From JAEUIE01 sp046350055 (lineage in GTDB: Bacteria; Planctomycetota; Planctomycetia; Gemmatales; HRBIN36), in assembly GCA_046350055.1 (NCBI GenBank), contig JAXMBC010000001.1:3286001-3350000 (forward strand): a DNA stretch of 64,000 nucleotides. Reading direction: 5' to 3'. The first letter of the stretch is position 1; the number at the start of each line of letters is the position of its first letter. The notes under the pieces are model-generated. The model had not been told where the DNA came from. It made no database searches and saw only the letters and a list, made by a program, of their open reading frames with translations. The position numbers were made by a program, and so were the translations under genes. Positions 35,674 to 44,859 of the stretch are shown here, in pieces.

Positions 35674-36951
35674 GTTTGCCTCCAGTTGTGCACTGGGATG
35701 ATCAGCAATCAGTCGTGCTGACCGGGCCCGGGTAATGTAATTCCATGCCCACTGCAGCAGCACCAGCAGCTTGCTCTCAAAGCCTACCAGGAAAATCACA
35801 TGAAGGAAAAGCCAGGCAAGCCAGGCGGGGTACCCTGTGAGCCTGATGAAGCTCAGATCAGCTACAGCAGCACCCCGTCCAATAGTTGCCATACTGCCTT
35901 TATCGGAGAATCGAAAAGGAGGTAACACTTTTCCTCGCAGTCGGGCAGAGATCAGCCTGGCAGCATATTTGCCCATCTGCATGGCTGAGGGAGCCACCCC
36001 AGGCACCAGCTTGCCATCTTGCTCTACATGGGCAAGGTCACCCAGTACCAGGATGTTGGGATAGTTGGGAAGTGACAAATCACCTTTCACCATGAGTCGA
36101 ACCTGCCGATCAAGAGGCGTGCTGGTAACTTCAGCAAGAGCACGTCCCAGGGGCGAACCTTGCACGCCTGCACCCCAGAGCATAACACTATTTGCCAGGC
36201 TTACTGTTTGCCCATTTTCCTCGAAGGTCACCTGGTTGGCAGCGACATGTGTAACCTTGGCACGAAGATGCACTTCAACGCCCAGCCGATGCAAAGCCTG
36301 GAGGGCAGACTGGGAGAGCTTGGGAACATAAGACGCCAGGATGCGGTCTCCTCCTTCGAGAAGCAGGATGCGGGCCTGGCGTGAATCAATGCGACGGAAG
36401 TTACCTCGCAGGGTGTGTCGTGAGAGTTCAGCTAGTGCTCCAGCGAGTTCCACACCAGTAGGCCCGCCACCAATCACAACAAAGGTGAGCAACCTTTCCC
36501 GTTCAGCAGGATCGCTGGCTGCTTCGGCCTGTTCGAAGGCCAGAAAAACCCGGGCTCGAATAGCGACCGCATCTTCCAGCGTCTTGAGGCCTGGGGCATG
36601 CTGTTCCCATTCCGGGTGGCCGAAATAGGCATGACTGGCTCCGGTGCAGACAAGCAGGGTATCGTAAGACTGTGGTCCACACGTGGTATGCACGATTTGC
36701 TGTACGGGATCAATGCGTTCCGCATCGCAGAGCAGGGTAGTGCAGTTCTTCTGGCTGCTGAGGATGCCACGCAAGGGGGCGGCAATATTGGCAGGCGACA
36801 AGCCACCCATCGCCACCTGATACAGCAGCGGCTGAAAACAGTGAAAGTTGCGGCGGTCAAGCAGGGTAATATCGACGGGTTCCCGTTTCAGCGATTGCGC
36901 TGCTGTCAGGCCAGCGAATCCGCCACCGATGATGACTACACGATGAGACAT
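35662..36951 (-). CDS. ndh: Type II NADH:quinone oxidoreductase (NDH-2)
   Basis: 429 residues, normal for NDH-2. The FAD motif GGGFAGL is at 9-15, the NADH motif GGGPTGVELAGAL near 160, and a third conserved block GDLAHV near 305. The C-terminal part (GYPAWLAWLFLHVIFLVGFESK) is the amphipathic/hydrophobic membrane anchor. It oxidises NADH and reduces quinone without pumping protons. It is monocistronic; the AlgH gene on the same strand ends 48 bp upstream. Confidence 0.92.
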   Translation of the reverse strand: MSHRVVIIGGGFAGLTAAQSLKREPVDITLLDRRNFHCFQPLLYQVAMGGLSPANIAAPLRGILSSQKNCTTLLCDAERIDPVQQIVHTTCGPQSYDTLLVCTGASHAYFGHPEWEQHAPGLKTLEDAVAIRARVFLAFEQAEAASDPAERERLLTFVVIGGGPTGVELAGALAELSRHTLRGNFRRIDSRQARILLLEGGDRILASYVPKLSQSALQALHRLGVEVHLRAKVTHVAANQVTFEENGQTVSLANSVMLWGAGVQGSPLGRALAEVTSTPLDRQVRLMVKGDLSLPNYPNILVLGDLAHVEQDGKLVPGVAPSAMQMGKYAARLISARLRGKVLPPFRFSDKGSMATIGRGAAVADLSFIRLTGYPAWLAWLFLHVIFLVGFESKLLVLLQWAWNYITRARSARLIADHPSAQLEANSAR

Positions 36952-36999
36952 GAACCGACCCAGTGATGGAGTATCTCCTCAATCTATGAGTCGTGGTTG

Positions 37000-37557
37000 C
37001 TAGTTCATGGCTGGATCAATCGGTTGAATACGGATGCCCAGAGCACGCTGAAGGGTTTCCTTATTCTGCTGCTGGGCCATGCAACTCTCCCAAAGCGGTT
37101 TCTCTTCGGTCCAGAAGACATGCTCGGATGTAGCAGGCATGACAACCCAGGAGTCTTCTTCCAGTTCGCTTTCCAGTTGTCCCGGTCCCCAGCCAGCATA
37201 GTTGAGGATGAACAGCGTGGGTTCCTGCTGTTTGCGAACGAGCTGCTTCAAATGATCAGGAGCCATGGCACCATAGACTCCAGGCATGACTTCGAGGTCT
37301 GCCAGTTCCTTGATGGTATGAGCGGCAGCGAGGGGACCGTTGACAGGGCCTCCCATATTCAGGGGCTTATCCCATTCTGATTTGAGTTCAAAGACCTTGG
37401 CACTGATGTGGGCGATCGTGATGGGCGAAGGTCGATTGAGGATGATACCAGCAGCACCTTCCTCGGTATGATCGAAGATCAATACCACCGACTTGCTAAA
37501 GTTGGGGTCTTCCAGCGTGGTGGAGGCGAGCAGGAGATGGCCTTTGAGCGACTTCAT
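37000..37557 (-). CDS. YqgE/AlgH family protein
   Basis: 185 residues. KGHLLLASTTLEDPNFSKSV with LIFDHTEEGAAGIILNRPS is the family N-terminus, and GGPVNGPLAAAHT and YAGWGPGQLESEL complete the conserved core. The biochemical role of the family is unsettled; AlgH in Pseudomonas is linked to alginate regulation. A predicted -10 (TACAAT at 37593-37598, minus strand) would give its own promoter; cca on the same strand ends 26 bp upstream of its start. Confidence 0.92.
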   Translation of the reverse strand: MKSLKGHLLLASTTLEDPNFSKSVVLIFDHTEEGAAGIILNRPSPITIAHISAKVFELKSEWDKPLNMGGPVNGPLAAAHTIKELADLEVMPGVYGAMAPDHLKQLVRKQQEPTLFILNYAGWGPGQLESELEEDSWVVMPATSEHVFWTEEKPLWESCMAQQQNKETLQRALGIRIQPIDPAMN

Positions 37558-37583
37558 CGCGACTCAGGAAATAAAATGGTGAT

Positions 37584-38822
37584 TCACCTTATTGTAGCAG
37601 CGAGTTCGCGAAGTCGCTCTAGTGCTGATTCGCGAGTTGTCAGTTCTTCGTTCAACTGAGCGGCCCGGATCGCGTCAAGCAGCACTTTATATTGTGGTCC
37701 ATGGGGGACTCCGAGGTTTTCGACATCGTCACCAGTTACCAGGACACGTGGTTCGAGATGATCCTGAGTCCAGATCGAAAGACGCTGACGTACGTAATTC
37801 AGACCATTGCTGGACCTGCCGTAGGCTTGACAGTCGGATGCGAGAAGCGTGATCAGGTCGTCTCGATGAGCATGGGCAAGAAGTGGCTTCAGCCTGGACC
37901 ATGGAATCACATCCGCCATACAGAGATCCTTCAGGCTCAGTACCAGGTACTGCACATGCTGAATTTCTTCCTGAGAGAGGCGAAAGGCTCGGCCAAATGT
38001 CGACTGTAAGTCCTGCCTGGTCAACAAAGCATCGTCGAAACACGCCCGCTGGCAGTCTTCAAGCAATGCTGCCCACGCCAACGGGAAGCTTACCTGCTCC
38101 GGCAGGGCCGATACTAACTTGAACTCGAGCTTACTGCTTTCCCACATCGGGAAAATGACTTCAAGTAATCGCAGATCCCGGAGCCACTGCAATGCCGTTA
38201 TTCGTTGTGGGTGCGTCAGCATCTTTTTCAGCTCATCGGTAATGCGTTCAGCACTCACCTGTTTCAGCTGAGCATGCAGTTCACGAATCGCTGATCCTGT
38301 TTGTACTTCCAGGGTAAAGCCCAGCCGGCTGACAAACCGTACTGCCCGCAGCATCCGCAGCTTGTCCTCGGCTATCCGTTGCCTGGGGTCGCCAATGGCT
38401 CGGACCACCTTGGCACGGAGATCGGCCTGTCCGCCGACGTAGTCAATCACTTTACCTTCTAAAGGGTCGAAGAAGAGGCCGTTAATGGTGAAGTCGCGTC
38501 GCTGGGCATCATCCTCAGCTGTGCCATAGCGTACGCTATCAGGATGACGGCCGTCACTGTACTGGCCATCGCTGCGAAAGGTAGCGACTTGCACATGTAG
38601 ACCAGGTTCAGGTCCCAGAACTTCTATCACGCCGAACTGGGCACCGACTCCGATGCTGCGGCGGAAAAGCTGCTGAACGTGTTTAGGAGTGGCATCTGTG
38701 GCGACATCGTAATCGTGAGGTGGATTGCCCAGGAGTTGATCGCGCACGCAGCCACCGGCATACAGGGCTACGAACCCTGCTTCACGCAGTTTCTGGACGA
38801 TCTGCCTCGCGAACTGCTCCAT
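37584..38822 (-). CDS. CCA-adding / poly(A) polymerase-type tRNA nucleotidyltransferase
   Basis: 412 residues from ATG 38822. The class II nucleotidyltransferase head shows GGCVRD (23-28), the metal ligands Asp37 and Asp39 (DYDVAT), then VATFRSDGQYSDGRHPD and RDFTINGLFFD. RMLRAVRF begins the RNA-binding domain. Since none of the four tRNA genes here encodes CCA, an enzyme of this type is needed. A start at 38876 is also possible. It overlaps rsmD by 41 bp. The C-terminal part is longer and less conserved than usual. Confidence 0.9.
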   Translation of the reverse strand: MEQFARQIVQKLREAGFVALYAGGCVRDQLLGNPPHDYDVATDATPKHVQQLFRRSIGVGAQFGVIEVLGPEPGLHVQVATFRSDGQYSDGRHPDSVRYGTAEDDAQRRDFTINGLFFDPLEGKVIDYVGGQADLRAKVVRAIGDPRQRIAEDKLRMLRAVRFVSRLGFTLEVQTGSAIRELHAQLKQVSAERITDELKKMLTHPQRITALQWLRDLRLLEVIFPMWESSKLEFKLVSALPEQVSFPLAWAALLEDCQRACFDDALLTRQDLQSTFGRAFRLSQEEIQHVQYLVLSLKDLCMADVIPWSRLKPLLAHAHRDDLITLLASDCQAYGRSSNGLNYVRQRLSIWTQDHLEPRVLVTGDDVENLGVPHGPQYKVLLDAIRAAQLNEELTTRESALERLRELAATIR

Positions 38823-39405
38823 CCGCTGCGACGAGGGCGGCTGGTTGCCTCCAGATGGCGAGTTGATTGCGGCCATACCGGCGAATATCCCACAGTTCGG
38901 AATCGGGTAGTTGCTTGGGATCGTAGTCATCATCGGTCTGCAGAACGATCACCGAATCAGGAGCTACTTTGTTCTTGAGCAGGGTCACCATCCACTGTAT
39001 GGCAGGGCCATGGGTGGCAATATCGGTGTAAGGCGGTCCGAGGAAGTAATTGCAAGGCTCGGTGGGGATTGCCCCTTTTTCAATCCAGCGATAAGCGTCG
39101 ATCTGCAATACCCGGGTGCGGTCACTGACACCAAACGTCTTGGCGTGCTTCAGAATAGCCTGCACCGAAAGGCCATCCTTTTCGATAAATGTGGCTTGTG
39201 AAGCCCCCCGGCTGAGAGCTTCGATTCCAACGGCGCCGCTTCCGGCAAAGATGTCATAAAACGGACGGTCGGGAATATCATTCACCATGATATTGAACAT
39301 CGCCCCACGCGCCCGGTCTGACATGGGGCGCAGCTTGGGATCGAGTTTTACTTCAATCTTCCGACCTCGCAGGTCGCCGGCAATAATGCGAATACGGTAG
39401 AGCAC
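38782..39405 (-). CDS. rsmD: 16S rRNA m2G966 methyltransferase RsmD homologue
   Basis: 207 residues from GTG 39405 (GGGGA six bases upstream; a TTG at 39417 is the alternative). RIIAGDLRGRK and PMSDRARGAMFNI are the family N-terminus, and the SAM site is DIFAGSGAVGIE (51-62). The catalytic (D/N)PPY motif reads GPPY at 123-126; codon 39037-39039 is clearly Gly. The C-terminus is about 20 residues longer than usual and overlaps cca. Confidence 0.88.
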   Translation of the reverse strand: MLYRIRIIAGDLRGRKIEVKLDPKLRPMSDRARGAMFNIMVNDIPDRPFYDIFAGSGAVGIEALSRGASQATFIEKDGLSVQAILKHAKTFGVSDRTRVLQIDAYRWIEKGAIPTEPCNYFLGPPYTDIATHGPAIQWMVTLLKNKVAPDSVIVLQTDDDYDPKQLPDSELWDIRRYGRNQLAIWRQPAALVAADGAVREADRPETA

Positions 39406-39482
39406 TCGGTTCCCCAACTGGTATCTCAGTATTGTAAGAGACGCTGGGGAACGGGCAGTGGTTCATAATGGAATTCGAGAGT

Positions 39483-39510
39483 TGGAGTCCCGGCTGATGC
39501 CGGGACTCCA
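39483..39510 (-). terminator. Hairpin terminator after the PQQ-repeat gene
   Basis: A perfect 12-bp stem, TGGAGTCCCGGC / GCCGGGACTCCA, with the loop TGAT lies 8 bp after the stop codon of the PQQ-repeat gene. No T-run follows on the minus strand. Confidence 0.65.
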
Positions 39511-39517
39511 GGGAATA

Positions 39518-40774
39518 CTACTTCTTGATGTCGTAGCACATGATCCAGTCCCCTTCCCGCAGGTAGAGCTTGCCACCAGCGATGGAGGGGTGTGACCAGC
39601 TCGGTCGCTTGTCTACGTGTGGAATTTTAAATGAACTGACTTCTTCGTACTTTCCAGGAGAGGCTTTGACTAGGGCCAGGATTCCATTCTGGAATCGGAC
39701 ATACAGGTGTCCATCGGCAGCGGAGATAGCAATTGAACCAGTGCCGCTGCCACGCGTTTTCCAGCCTTCTTCCACTTCGCCTGTTGTCAACTTGGCACAC
39801 CAGACAGTATTCTTGTCGTCGGCACAGCCGTAGAGATAATCGCCTAGCAGCACGATGCCGCCATGCTTATTGGCCAGTCCTTTCTTATAGGCATAAAGTT
39901 CTTTCACTTTGACTCCGTCTGCATCTGGAACCTGGCGGAGCAGGGCACAACCTTTGCCATATCCAGCACCAGCAAGCACTAGATCATCTTTGACAATAGG
40001 CGTGGGTATGACAGCGACCGCTCCAATGGCATAGGTCCAAAGCAACTTGCCATCTTTGGCACGTACGCCAAGGACATTACTATCTGTTGTCTGCACATAA
40101 ATTCGAGTACCGGCGATTTCAGAAACCACGATGGAGGAGTGGCCAGCACCTTTGTCACCTTTCACAGGGGTGGACCAGACAAGATCTCCAGTTTTCTTGT
40201 TCAATGCAACCATGGTGTGTTTTTCTTTGCCAGGAGTGACGACCACATGATCACCATCAATGAGAGGTGATTCGCTGAATCCCCAGCTATCTCGTTTGCC
40301 CCCTTCGAAGTCCTTGCTCATGCTCTTGCGCCAGACTTCTTTACCGTCACTGGTCTGCAGACAGACCAGATTGCCTTGCGGAGTCATGTAATAGATAAGG
40401 TCTCCGTCGACTGTGGGAGTCGAGCGTGAGCTTTGCCAGCTTTCCTGACCATTGTTCCATGCTGGCCCAAGCTTAGTCTTCCAGAGAGGCTTGCCAGTGG
40501 CTTCCGCAAAACAAGTGGCATACTCGTCCTTATCGTCTGCAGTCGAAAGGCCATCGCCCAACGTAAATATCCTGCCTCCTGCAACCGCCAGGCTGGCATA
40601 GCCACGGCCTGCTCCCTTGGCTTCCCACACAAGCTTGGGGCCATCCTTGGGCCATGCAGTGAGCAAACCTGTCTCAGTGGAAACACCATCTCGATTGGGG
40701 CCACGCCACTGCGGCCAATCACCTGGAGACGACTGAGGCAGTGCCAGCGCCACCATGAACACATACGAAAGCAT
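39518..40774 (-). CDS. Secreted PQQ-like beta-propeller protein
   Basis: 418 residues: a short signal segment (VFMVALALPQSS), then DWPQWRGPNRDGVS, the N-terminus typical of planctomycete PQQ-repeat proteins, and repeated W-x4-blades such as 'G..lWt...G' (GKPLWKTKLG, GKEVWRKSMS, GDLVWSTPV, GKLLWTYAIG). It should form a beta-propeller outside the cytoplasm. No calcium/PQQ catalytic residues of true dehydrogenases are evident, so the role is open. AAGGAG precedes ATG 40774. Confidence 0.85.
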   Translation of the reverse strand: MLSYVFMVALALPQSSPGDWPQWRGPNRDGVSTETGLLTAWPKDGPKLVWEAKGAGRGYASLAVAGGRIFTLGDGLSTADDKDEYATCFAEATGKPLWKTKLGPAWNNGQESWQSSRSTPTVDGDLIYYMTPQGNLVCLQTSDGKEVWRKSMSKDFEGGKRDSWGFSESPLIDGDHVVVTPGKEKHTMVALNKKTGDLVWSTPVKGDKGAGHSSIVVSEIAGTRIYVQTTDSNVLGVRAKDGKLLWTYAIGAVAVIPTPIVKDDLVLAGAGYGKGCALLRQVPDADGVKVKELYAYKKGLANKHGGIVLLGDYLYGCADDKNTVWCAKLTTGEVEEGWKTRGSGTGSIAISAADGHLYVRFQNGILALVKASPGKYEEVSSFKIPHVDKRPSWSHPSIAGGKLYLREGDWIMCYDIKK

Positions 40775-40927
40775 GCAAAACGCTCCTTAGCTCTGGGATA
40801 ACTCGTGATTGACGACATGCACCATCGGGACGCTTTCAGACTACCGCAGCATCATGGTTGAATCAACAATGGGATAGGATTTCTCATTCTCTCCGGTACA
40901 CTGGGGCAATCTCCTCAGGGCCGTATC

Positions 40928-43423
40928 ATGTCTCATTGCTCCGCCATCGTGATTCTGTTCAGTTTATGCTGCCTGTCAACCAGCAACTTTGCTCCGGCAC
41001 CGCGAGAAACGCCACGCTCGCTCGATCCCCGGCTCGAGGTAATCCTCTTCGCCCAGGAACCACAAATTGTGCATCCAGTAGCCGTTGCATTCGACAGCAA
41101 GGGCAGGTTGCTTGTTGTCGAAAGCCACACCCATTTCCGGCCAGCTACCTACCAGGGGCCAACCCATGATCGCATCCAGATGCTGGAAGATACCGATGGA
41201 GATGGCCGAGCAGACCGCATCAGCACCTTCTTCGAAGGCACTAAGGCAACGATGGATATCGCCCTGGCACCGGATGGCTCAATCTACCTTGCCACTCGCA
41301 ACGAGATTCTCCGACTGCGTGACACCAAGGGTACCAATCAGGCAGATGAACGAACGCGCATCGTCTACCTCGATACCAAAGGCGACTACCCCCACAACGG
41401 ACTCTCGGGGCTTGCTTTCGATCAGCAAGGCAACCTCATTTTCGGCATGGGGGAGAACCTGGGGGCAGGCTACACCCTCATCGGTAGCGACGGCATCAAG
41501 CACAAGGGTGGCGGGGAAGGGGGCAACATTTTCCGTTGCACCGCGGATGGTAAGAACCTCCGACGTATTGCAACAGGTTTCTGGAATCCATTCGGGATTC
41601 ATGTTGATCGCTTCGGCAGAATGATTGCTGTGGACAACGATCCCGATGCCTCACCACCCTGTCGGATGCTGCACATAGTGGAAGGAGGCGACTATGGCTA
41701 CCAGTTCCGCTACGGCCGCAGTGGCAGGCATCCGTTTCAATCGTGGAACGGGCAACTGGCGGGCACATTGCCCATGATCTGCGGCACAGGGGAGGCTCCC
41801 TGTGAGGTGCTACGCTACGAAACCAACGGCTTACCCACCGAATACTATGGCAAGTACTTCGTGACCTCATGGGCAGATCATCGGGTGGAGATGTACGATT
41901 TGCGGCCACACGGTGTCAGCTATAAGGCCAAGCAGCAGATCCTGGTGCAGGGGGGCAAGGACTTCCGCCCCTGCGGCATGGCCGTCGCTCCGGATGGCTC
42001 TCTCTTTATCAGCGACTGGGTACTGCCCGACTACAATCTGCATGGCAAGGGAACGATCTGGCAGGTACGGCCGAAGAAGCCGTTTGAACGGTTCAACCTG
42101 GCTGAATGGCGGGCATCGGAGCAACAGGAACATAGCAGAACTCGGCAGATGATCGAGGCACTATCCACTACTACTCCCGAGGAAACAAAGCGCACCTTGC
42201 GCAATCCCCAGCTTCCTCTGGAAGTGCGGGCTGAAGGTATTCCCCTGTTGCAGAATCTGGATGATGTACCCACGTTGCTCAACATGCTGCTCGTGGAGGA
42301 TGCATTTGTCCGCCAGCGAGTCGTGCATCATCTGGCGAAGCAGCCCAGATTGCTGGCGGAGGCAAGCAAGTCGTTCAGCAGTCTACCGCTGGAATCGCAA
42401 TTGAGCCTCCTGCTCGCACAACGTGAACGTGGCGACGAATATATGTCCACCATCGACGAAAAGCTCCGCTCGCCCCACGAGGAAGTCCAGTTTCTGACAG
42501 TCAAGTGGATTGCCGACCTGGAGCTCAAGCATTTTCGCCGCGAAGTCGAGGCAGGCTTGAAGAAGACTAGCCTGGCGCCTCGCATGACCCTGGCCTATGC
42601 CACAGCACTGGCACGTCTTGATGGACAGGAAGTCAATGAAGCGAGACTCGCTGATCAGTTTGTTGCAAGACTGAATGACACCAGGCTCAGCCCGGAACAA
42701 CAGCAGCAGTTCCTGAAACTGATACCGGTGACGCATCCAAAACTGACGGTCAAACTCCTGGAGCAACTCTATTCGAGCAGTCAGAATAACCGCTTGAAAG
42801 AGGATGTTGTTCTAAGTCTGGTGCTTCATCCTCATTCGGATCGTATTCCCGCTTTGCAACGTATGCAGAACATCGCAAGAGATGCCAATATCACCGAGCT
42901 AATCAAACTTGGTTTACCTGCAGTTGCTCAGGCAAAAAGGGACTTCAGCCAGGAACGTCCCCCTGCAGTACAAGTGGATGAATGGCTCCAGCGTTATTCC
43001 ACCGGTGGACACAGGGAACAAGGTCTGCGAGTCTTCTACCATCCCCAGGGCCCTGGCTGTTACCGCTGTCATGCCATCAACGGCCGCGGCAACGACATTG
43101 GTCCTGATCTCAGCATCATTGGCCGTAATGAGCCGATACGACTCATGGAATCACTGCTTCAGCCCAGTGCGACGGTAGCTCCACATTACCAGGCTTATAC
43201 GCTGGTCATGCATGATGGCCGGACACTCAACGGCATACTGGTGAAGACTTACTACGACGTGTACACCTACCTGAATCCCGAAGGCAAGCTCTTCGAAGTG
43301 AAATCAACCGAAGTGGCAGAGACTGCCTTGTCAGCCAAGTCGCTGATGCCCGAGGGGTTACTGAATCAATTGAGCGACCAGGAAGTAAAAGACCTGCTGG
43401 CTTACCTGATGAGTTGCAAGTAG
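40928..43423 (+). CDS. Planctomycete-type secreted propeller protein with C-terminal haem-c domain
   Basis: 831 residues. A signal peptide is followed by an NHL/sorbosone-dehydrogenase-like beta-propeller (about 35-370: LEVILFAQEP, DTDGDGRADR, RIATGFWNPFGIHVDRFGRMIAVDNDPDASPPCR without the central gap), a HEAT-like helical stretch (about 380-680), and a cytochrome-c-like domain with CYRCH and the 'GNDIGPDLSIIG' hallmark of PVC haem-binding proteins. The haem ligand Met is probably in the C-terminal MPEGL segment. It is expected in the periplasm as an electron-transfer dehydrogenase of unknown substrate. Confidence 0.88.
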   Translation: MSHCSAIVILFSLCCLSTSNFAPAPRETPRSLDPRLEVILFAQEPQIVHPVAVAFDSKGRLLVVESHTHFRPATYQGPTHDRIQMLEDTDGDGRADRISTFFEGTKATMDIALAPDGSIYLATRNEILRLRDTKGTNQADERTRIVYLDTKGDYPHNGLSGLAFDQQGNLIFGMGENLGAGYTLIGSDGIKHKGGGEGGNIFRCTADGKNLRRIATGFWNPFGIHVDRFGRMIAVDNDPDASPPCRMLHIVEGGDYGYQFRYGRSGRHPFQSWNGQLAGTLPMICGTGEAPCEVLRYETNGLPTEYYGKYFVTSWADHRVEMYDLRPHGVSYKAKQQILVQGGKDFRPCGMAVAPDGSLFISDWVLPDYNLHGKGTIWQVRPKKPFERFNLAEWRASEQQEHSRTRQMIEALSTTTPEETKRTLRNPQLPLEVRAEGIPLLQNLDDVPTLLNMLLVEDAFVRQRVVHHLAKQPRLLAEASKSFSSLPLESQLSLLLAQRERGDEYMSTIDEKLRSPHEEVQFLTVKWIADLELKHFRREVEAGLKKTSLAPRMTLAYATALARLDGQEVNEARLADQFVARLNDTRLSPEQQQQFLKLIPVTHPKLTVKLLEQLYSSSQNNRLKEDVVLSLVLHPHSDRIPALQRMQNIARDANITELIKLGLPAVAQAKRDFSQERPPAVQVDEWLQRYSTGGHREQGLRVFYHPQGPGCYRCHAINGRGNDIGPDLSIIGRNEPIRLMESLLQPSATVAPHYQAYTLVMHDGRTLNGILVKTYYDVYTYLNPEGKLFEVKSTEVAETALSAKSLMPEGLLNQLSDQEVKDLLAYLMSCK

Positions 43424-43431
43424 TAAAACAA

Positions 43432-43460
43432 ACAGGCCATCGAGTTAATCGATGGCCTGT
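43432..43460. terminator. Bidirectional terminator between the haem protein and rpsG
   Basis: A perfect 12-bp stem, ACAGGCCATCGA / TCGATGGCCTGT, with a 5-nt loop lies 8 bp after the + gene and 20 bp after rpsG on the minus strand. On the + side it is followed by CAAAAGTTTG; on the minus side by TGTTTTACTA, the better T-rich tail. It marks the end of the str region. Confidence 0.8.
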
Positions 43461-43480
43461 CAAAAGTTTGAGTCAGGAGA

Positions 43481-43957
43481 CTACCACGCGAAGTGGCTGA
43501 AGGCCTTGTTGGCTTCGGCCATTTTGATGGTGGTTTCACGCTTGGCCATGGCTTCACCTTCGCGACGGTAAGCAGCCATGAATTCGTCGGCAAGTTTCTG
43601 AAACATGGGCTTGCCCTTCTTGCTGCGGCTGGCAGAAATGATCCAGCGGATTGCCAGACTCTGCTGCCGTTCGCGCTTCACGGGCATGGGCACCTGGTAG
43701 TTGGCGCCACCAACACGCTTGGAACGCACTTCCAGTGTAGGTTTAACGTTCTCCACCGCGACTTCGAAGATTTCAAATTCCTTGCCATCCCCGGCGCGTT
43801 TCTTCACCTGGTTCATGGCATCATAGAACATCTTCTGGGCAATGGACTTCTTGCCCTGCCACATGAGGCAATTGATGAATTTGGTCACCAGAAGTGAATC
43901 GTAAATGGGATCAGGGGCCAACATCGCGTGGCCGGCGGTACGTTTCTTGGAGGCCAT
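43481..43957 (-). CDS. rpsG: 30S ribosomal protein S7
   Basis: 158 residues, normal for S7, which nucleates the 30S head near the E site. The start ATG 43957 leads into MASKKRTAGHAML; upstream in-frame codons overlap the zinc-ribbon gene and are not S7-like. The conserved FINCLMWQGKKSIAQKMFYDAM and GGANYQVPMPVKRERQ blocks are intact. It is the last gene of the str unit here; fusA, which follows rpsG in many bacteria, is absent. Confidence 0.96.
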   Translation of the reverse strand: MASKKRTAGHAMLAPDPIYDSLLVTKFINCLMWQGKKSIAQKMFYDAMNQVKKRAGDGKEFEIFEVAVENVKPTLEVRSKRVGGANYQVPMPVKRERQQSLAIRWIISASRSKKGKPMFQKLADEFMAAYRREGEAMAKRETTIKMAEANKAFSHFAW

Positions 43958-43970
43958 GGTTCCGTTCGAG

Positions 43971-44216
43971 TTAGTTACGAGAAGGCACAGTGGCACGTGG
44001 CACAAAGTCCTCTACAGGACTCACATCGACCACCTGCCCCGAGCCGATGTTAAACGCTATCTTATTGGCGATACCGCAATGTGGACAGCGTATAAGTGCT
44101 GCCGCATTGCTGCGAGGCCAGTCTTTCATTCCCTTACCGCTACAGTGCACCGTGGCACCGATAGCTTCGTTACAATCGGAACATGCAAAGCACAATTCCA
44201 GAATGCACTCGCGCAT
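43971..44216 (-). CDS. Small CxxC zinc-ribbon-like protein between rpsL and rpsG
   Basis: 81 residues from ATG 44216. CSDC (12-15) and CPHC (44-47) would bind one zinc, with additional Cys at 4, 9 and 25. The order rpsL stop, 50 bp, this gene, 13 bp, rpsG start fits a co-transcribed gene, and the composition is protein-like rather than frame-shadow-like. No Shine-Dalgarno is obvious. It is not a known member of the str operon; I do not recognise the family. Confidence 0.62.
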   Translation of the reverse strand: MRECILELCFACSDCNEAIGATVHCSGKGMKDWPRSNAAALIRCPHCGIANKIAFNIGSGQVVDVSPVEDFVPRATVPSRN

Positions 44217-44266
44217 GATGAGCAGCCCTGGCACTAAAGGAAATCCGCACCACACAGAAAGGGCGA

Positions 44267-44641
44267 TTACTTCTTAGCTTTCTTGGCACCGTATTTGGAA
44301 CGGGCCTGCTTCCGATCCGCCACGCCCTGGGTATCCAGAACGCCACGGACAATGTGGTAGCGCACACCGGGCAAGTCGCGAACACGACCTCCTCGAACGA
44401 GGACAATCGAGTGTTCCTGAAGGTTGTGGCCTTCGCCCGGAATGTACGCGGTGACTTCGATGCCATTGGAAAGCCGTACACGAGCCACCTTACGGAGGGC
44501 CGAATTGGGCTTCTTGGGGGTCATCGTTTTCACCTGAAGGCAAACGCCGCGCTTCGCGGGATTGCCTTGCATGGCGGGATGCTTCGGCTTGGACCGTTGC
44601 ACCGTGCGAGGCTTCTTGATGAGTTGGTTAATCGTCGGCAT
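44267..44641 (-). CDS. rpsL: 30S ribosomal protein S12
   Basis: 124 residues, normal length. TPKKPNSALRKVARVRL contains the decoding-site Lys (E. coli Lys42/43 region) and GGRVRDLPGVRYH the second one, both wild type with respect to streptomycin. GKRGVC-type contact residues read NPAKRGVCLQVKT. ATG 44641 starts MPTINQL; the longer frame upstream adds unrelated residues. It lies 218 bp after rpoC. Confidence 0.97.
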   Translation of the reverse strand: MPTINQLIKKPRTVQRSKPKHPAMQGNPAKRGVCLQVKTMTPKKPNSALRKVARVRLSNGIEVTAYIPGEGHNLQEHSIVLVRGGRVRDLPGVRYHIVRGVLDTQGVADRKQARSKYGAKKAKK

Positions 44642-44813
44642 ACTGGTCGTTTCGTTTTTGCGAGTTCTTGGGACAGAATGGGATGTTAGCGAGTATCGCT
44701 CCGCCGTCAAGTAAGTTTCATGAAGTGCGGAGTAAAAGTTAGGGTTGGACTGGCATCTGTCGAGCGACTTGTTCTCTTGTCGGCATCATGCATGTCAAAC
44801 CCGGTTTCAGCCA

Positions 44814-44837
44814 GGCATGGACACTTGTATCCATGCC
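44814..44837 (-). terminator. Hairpin after rpoC
   Basis: GGCATGGA / TCCATGCC form an 8-bp stem with an 8-nt loop, 23 bp after the rpoC stop codon. No T-run follows, so it may be a processing or partial-termination site ahead of rpsL rather than a full terminator. The rest of the 218-bp spacer shows nothing recognisable. Confidence 0.4.
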
Positions 44838-44859
44838 ACTCGACAATTGTCTCGATGAC

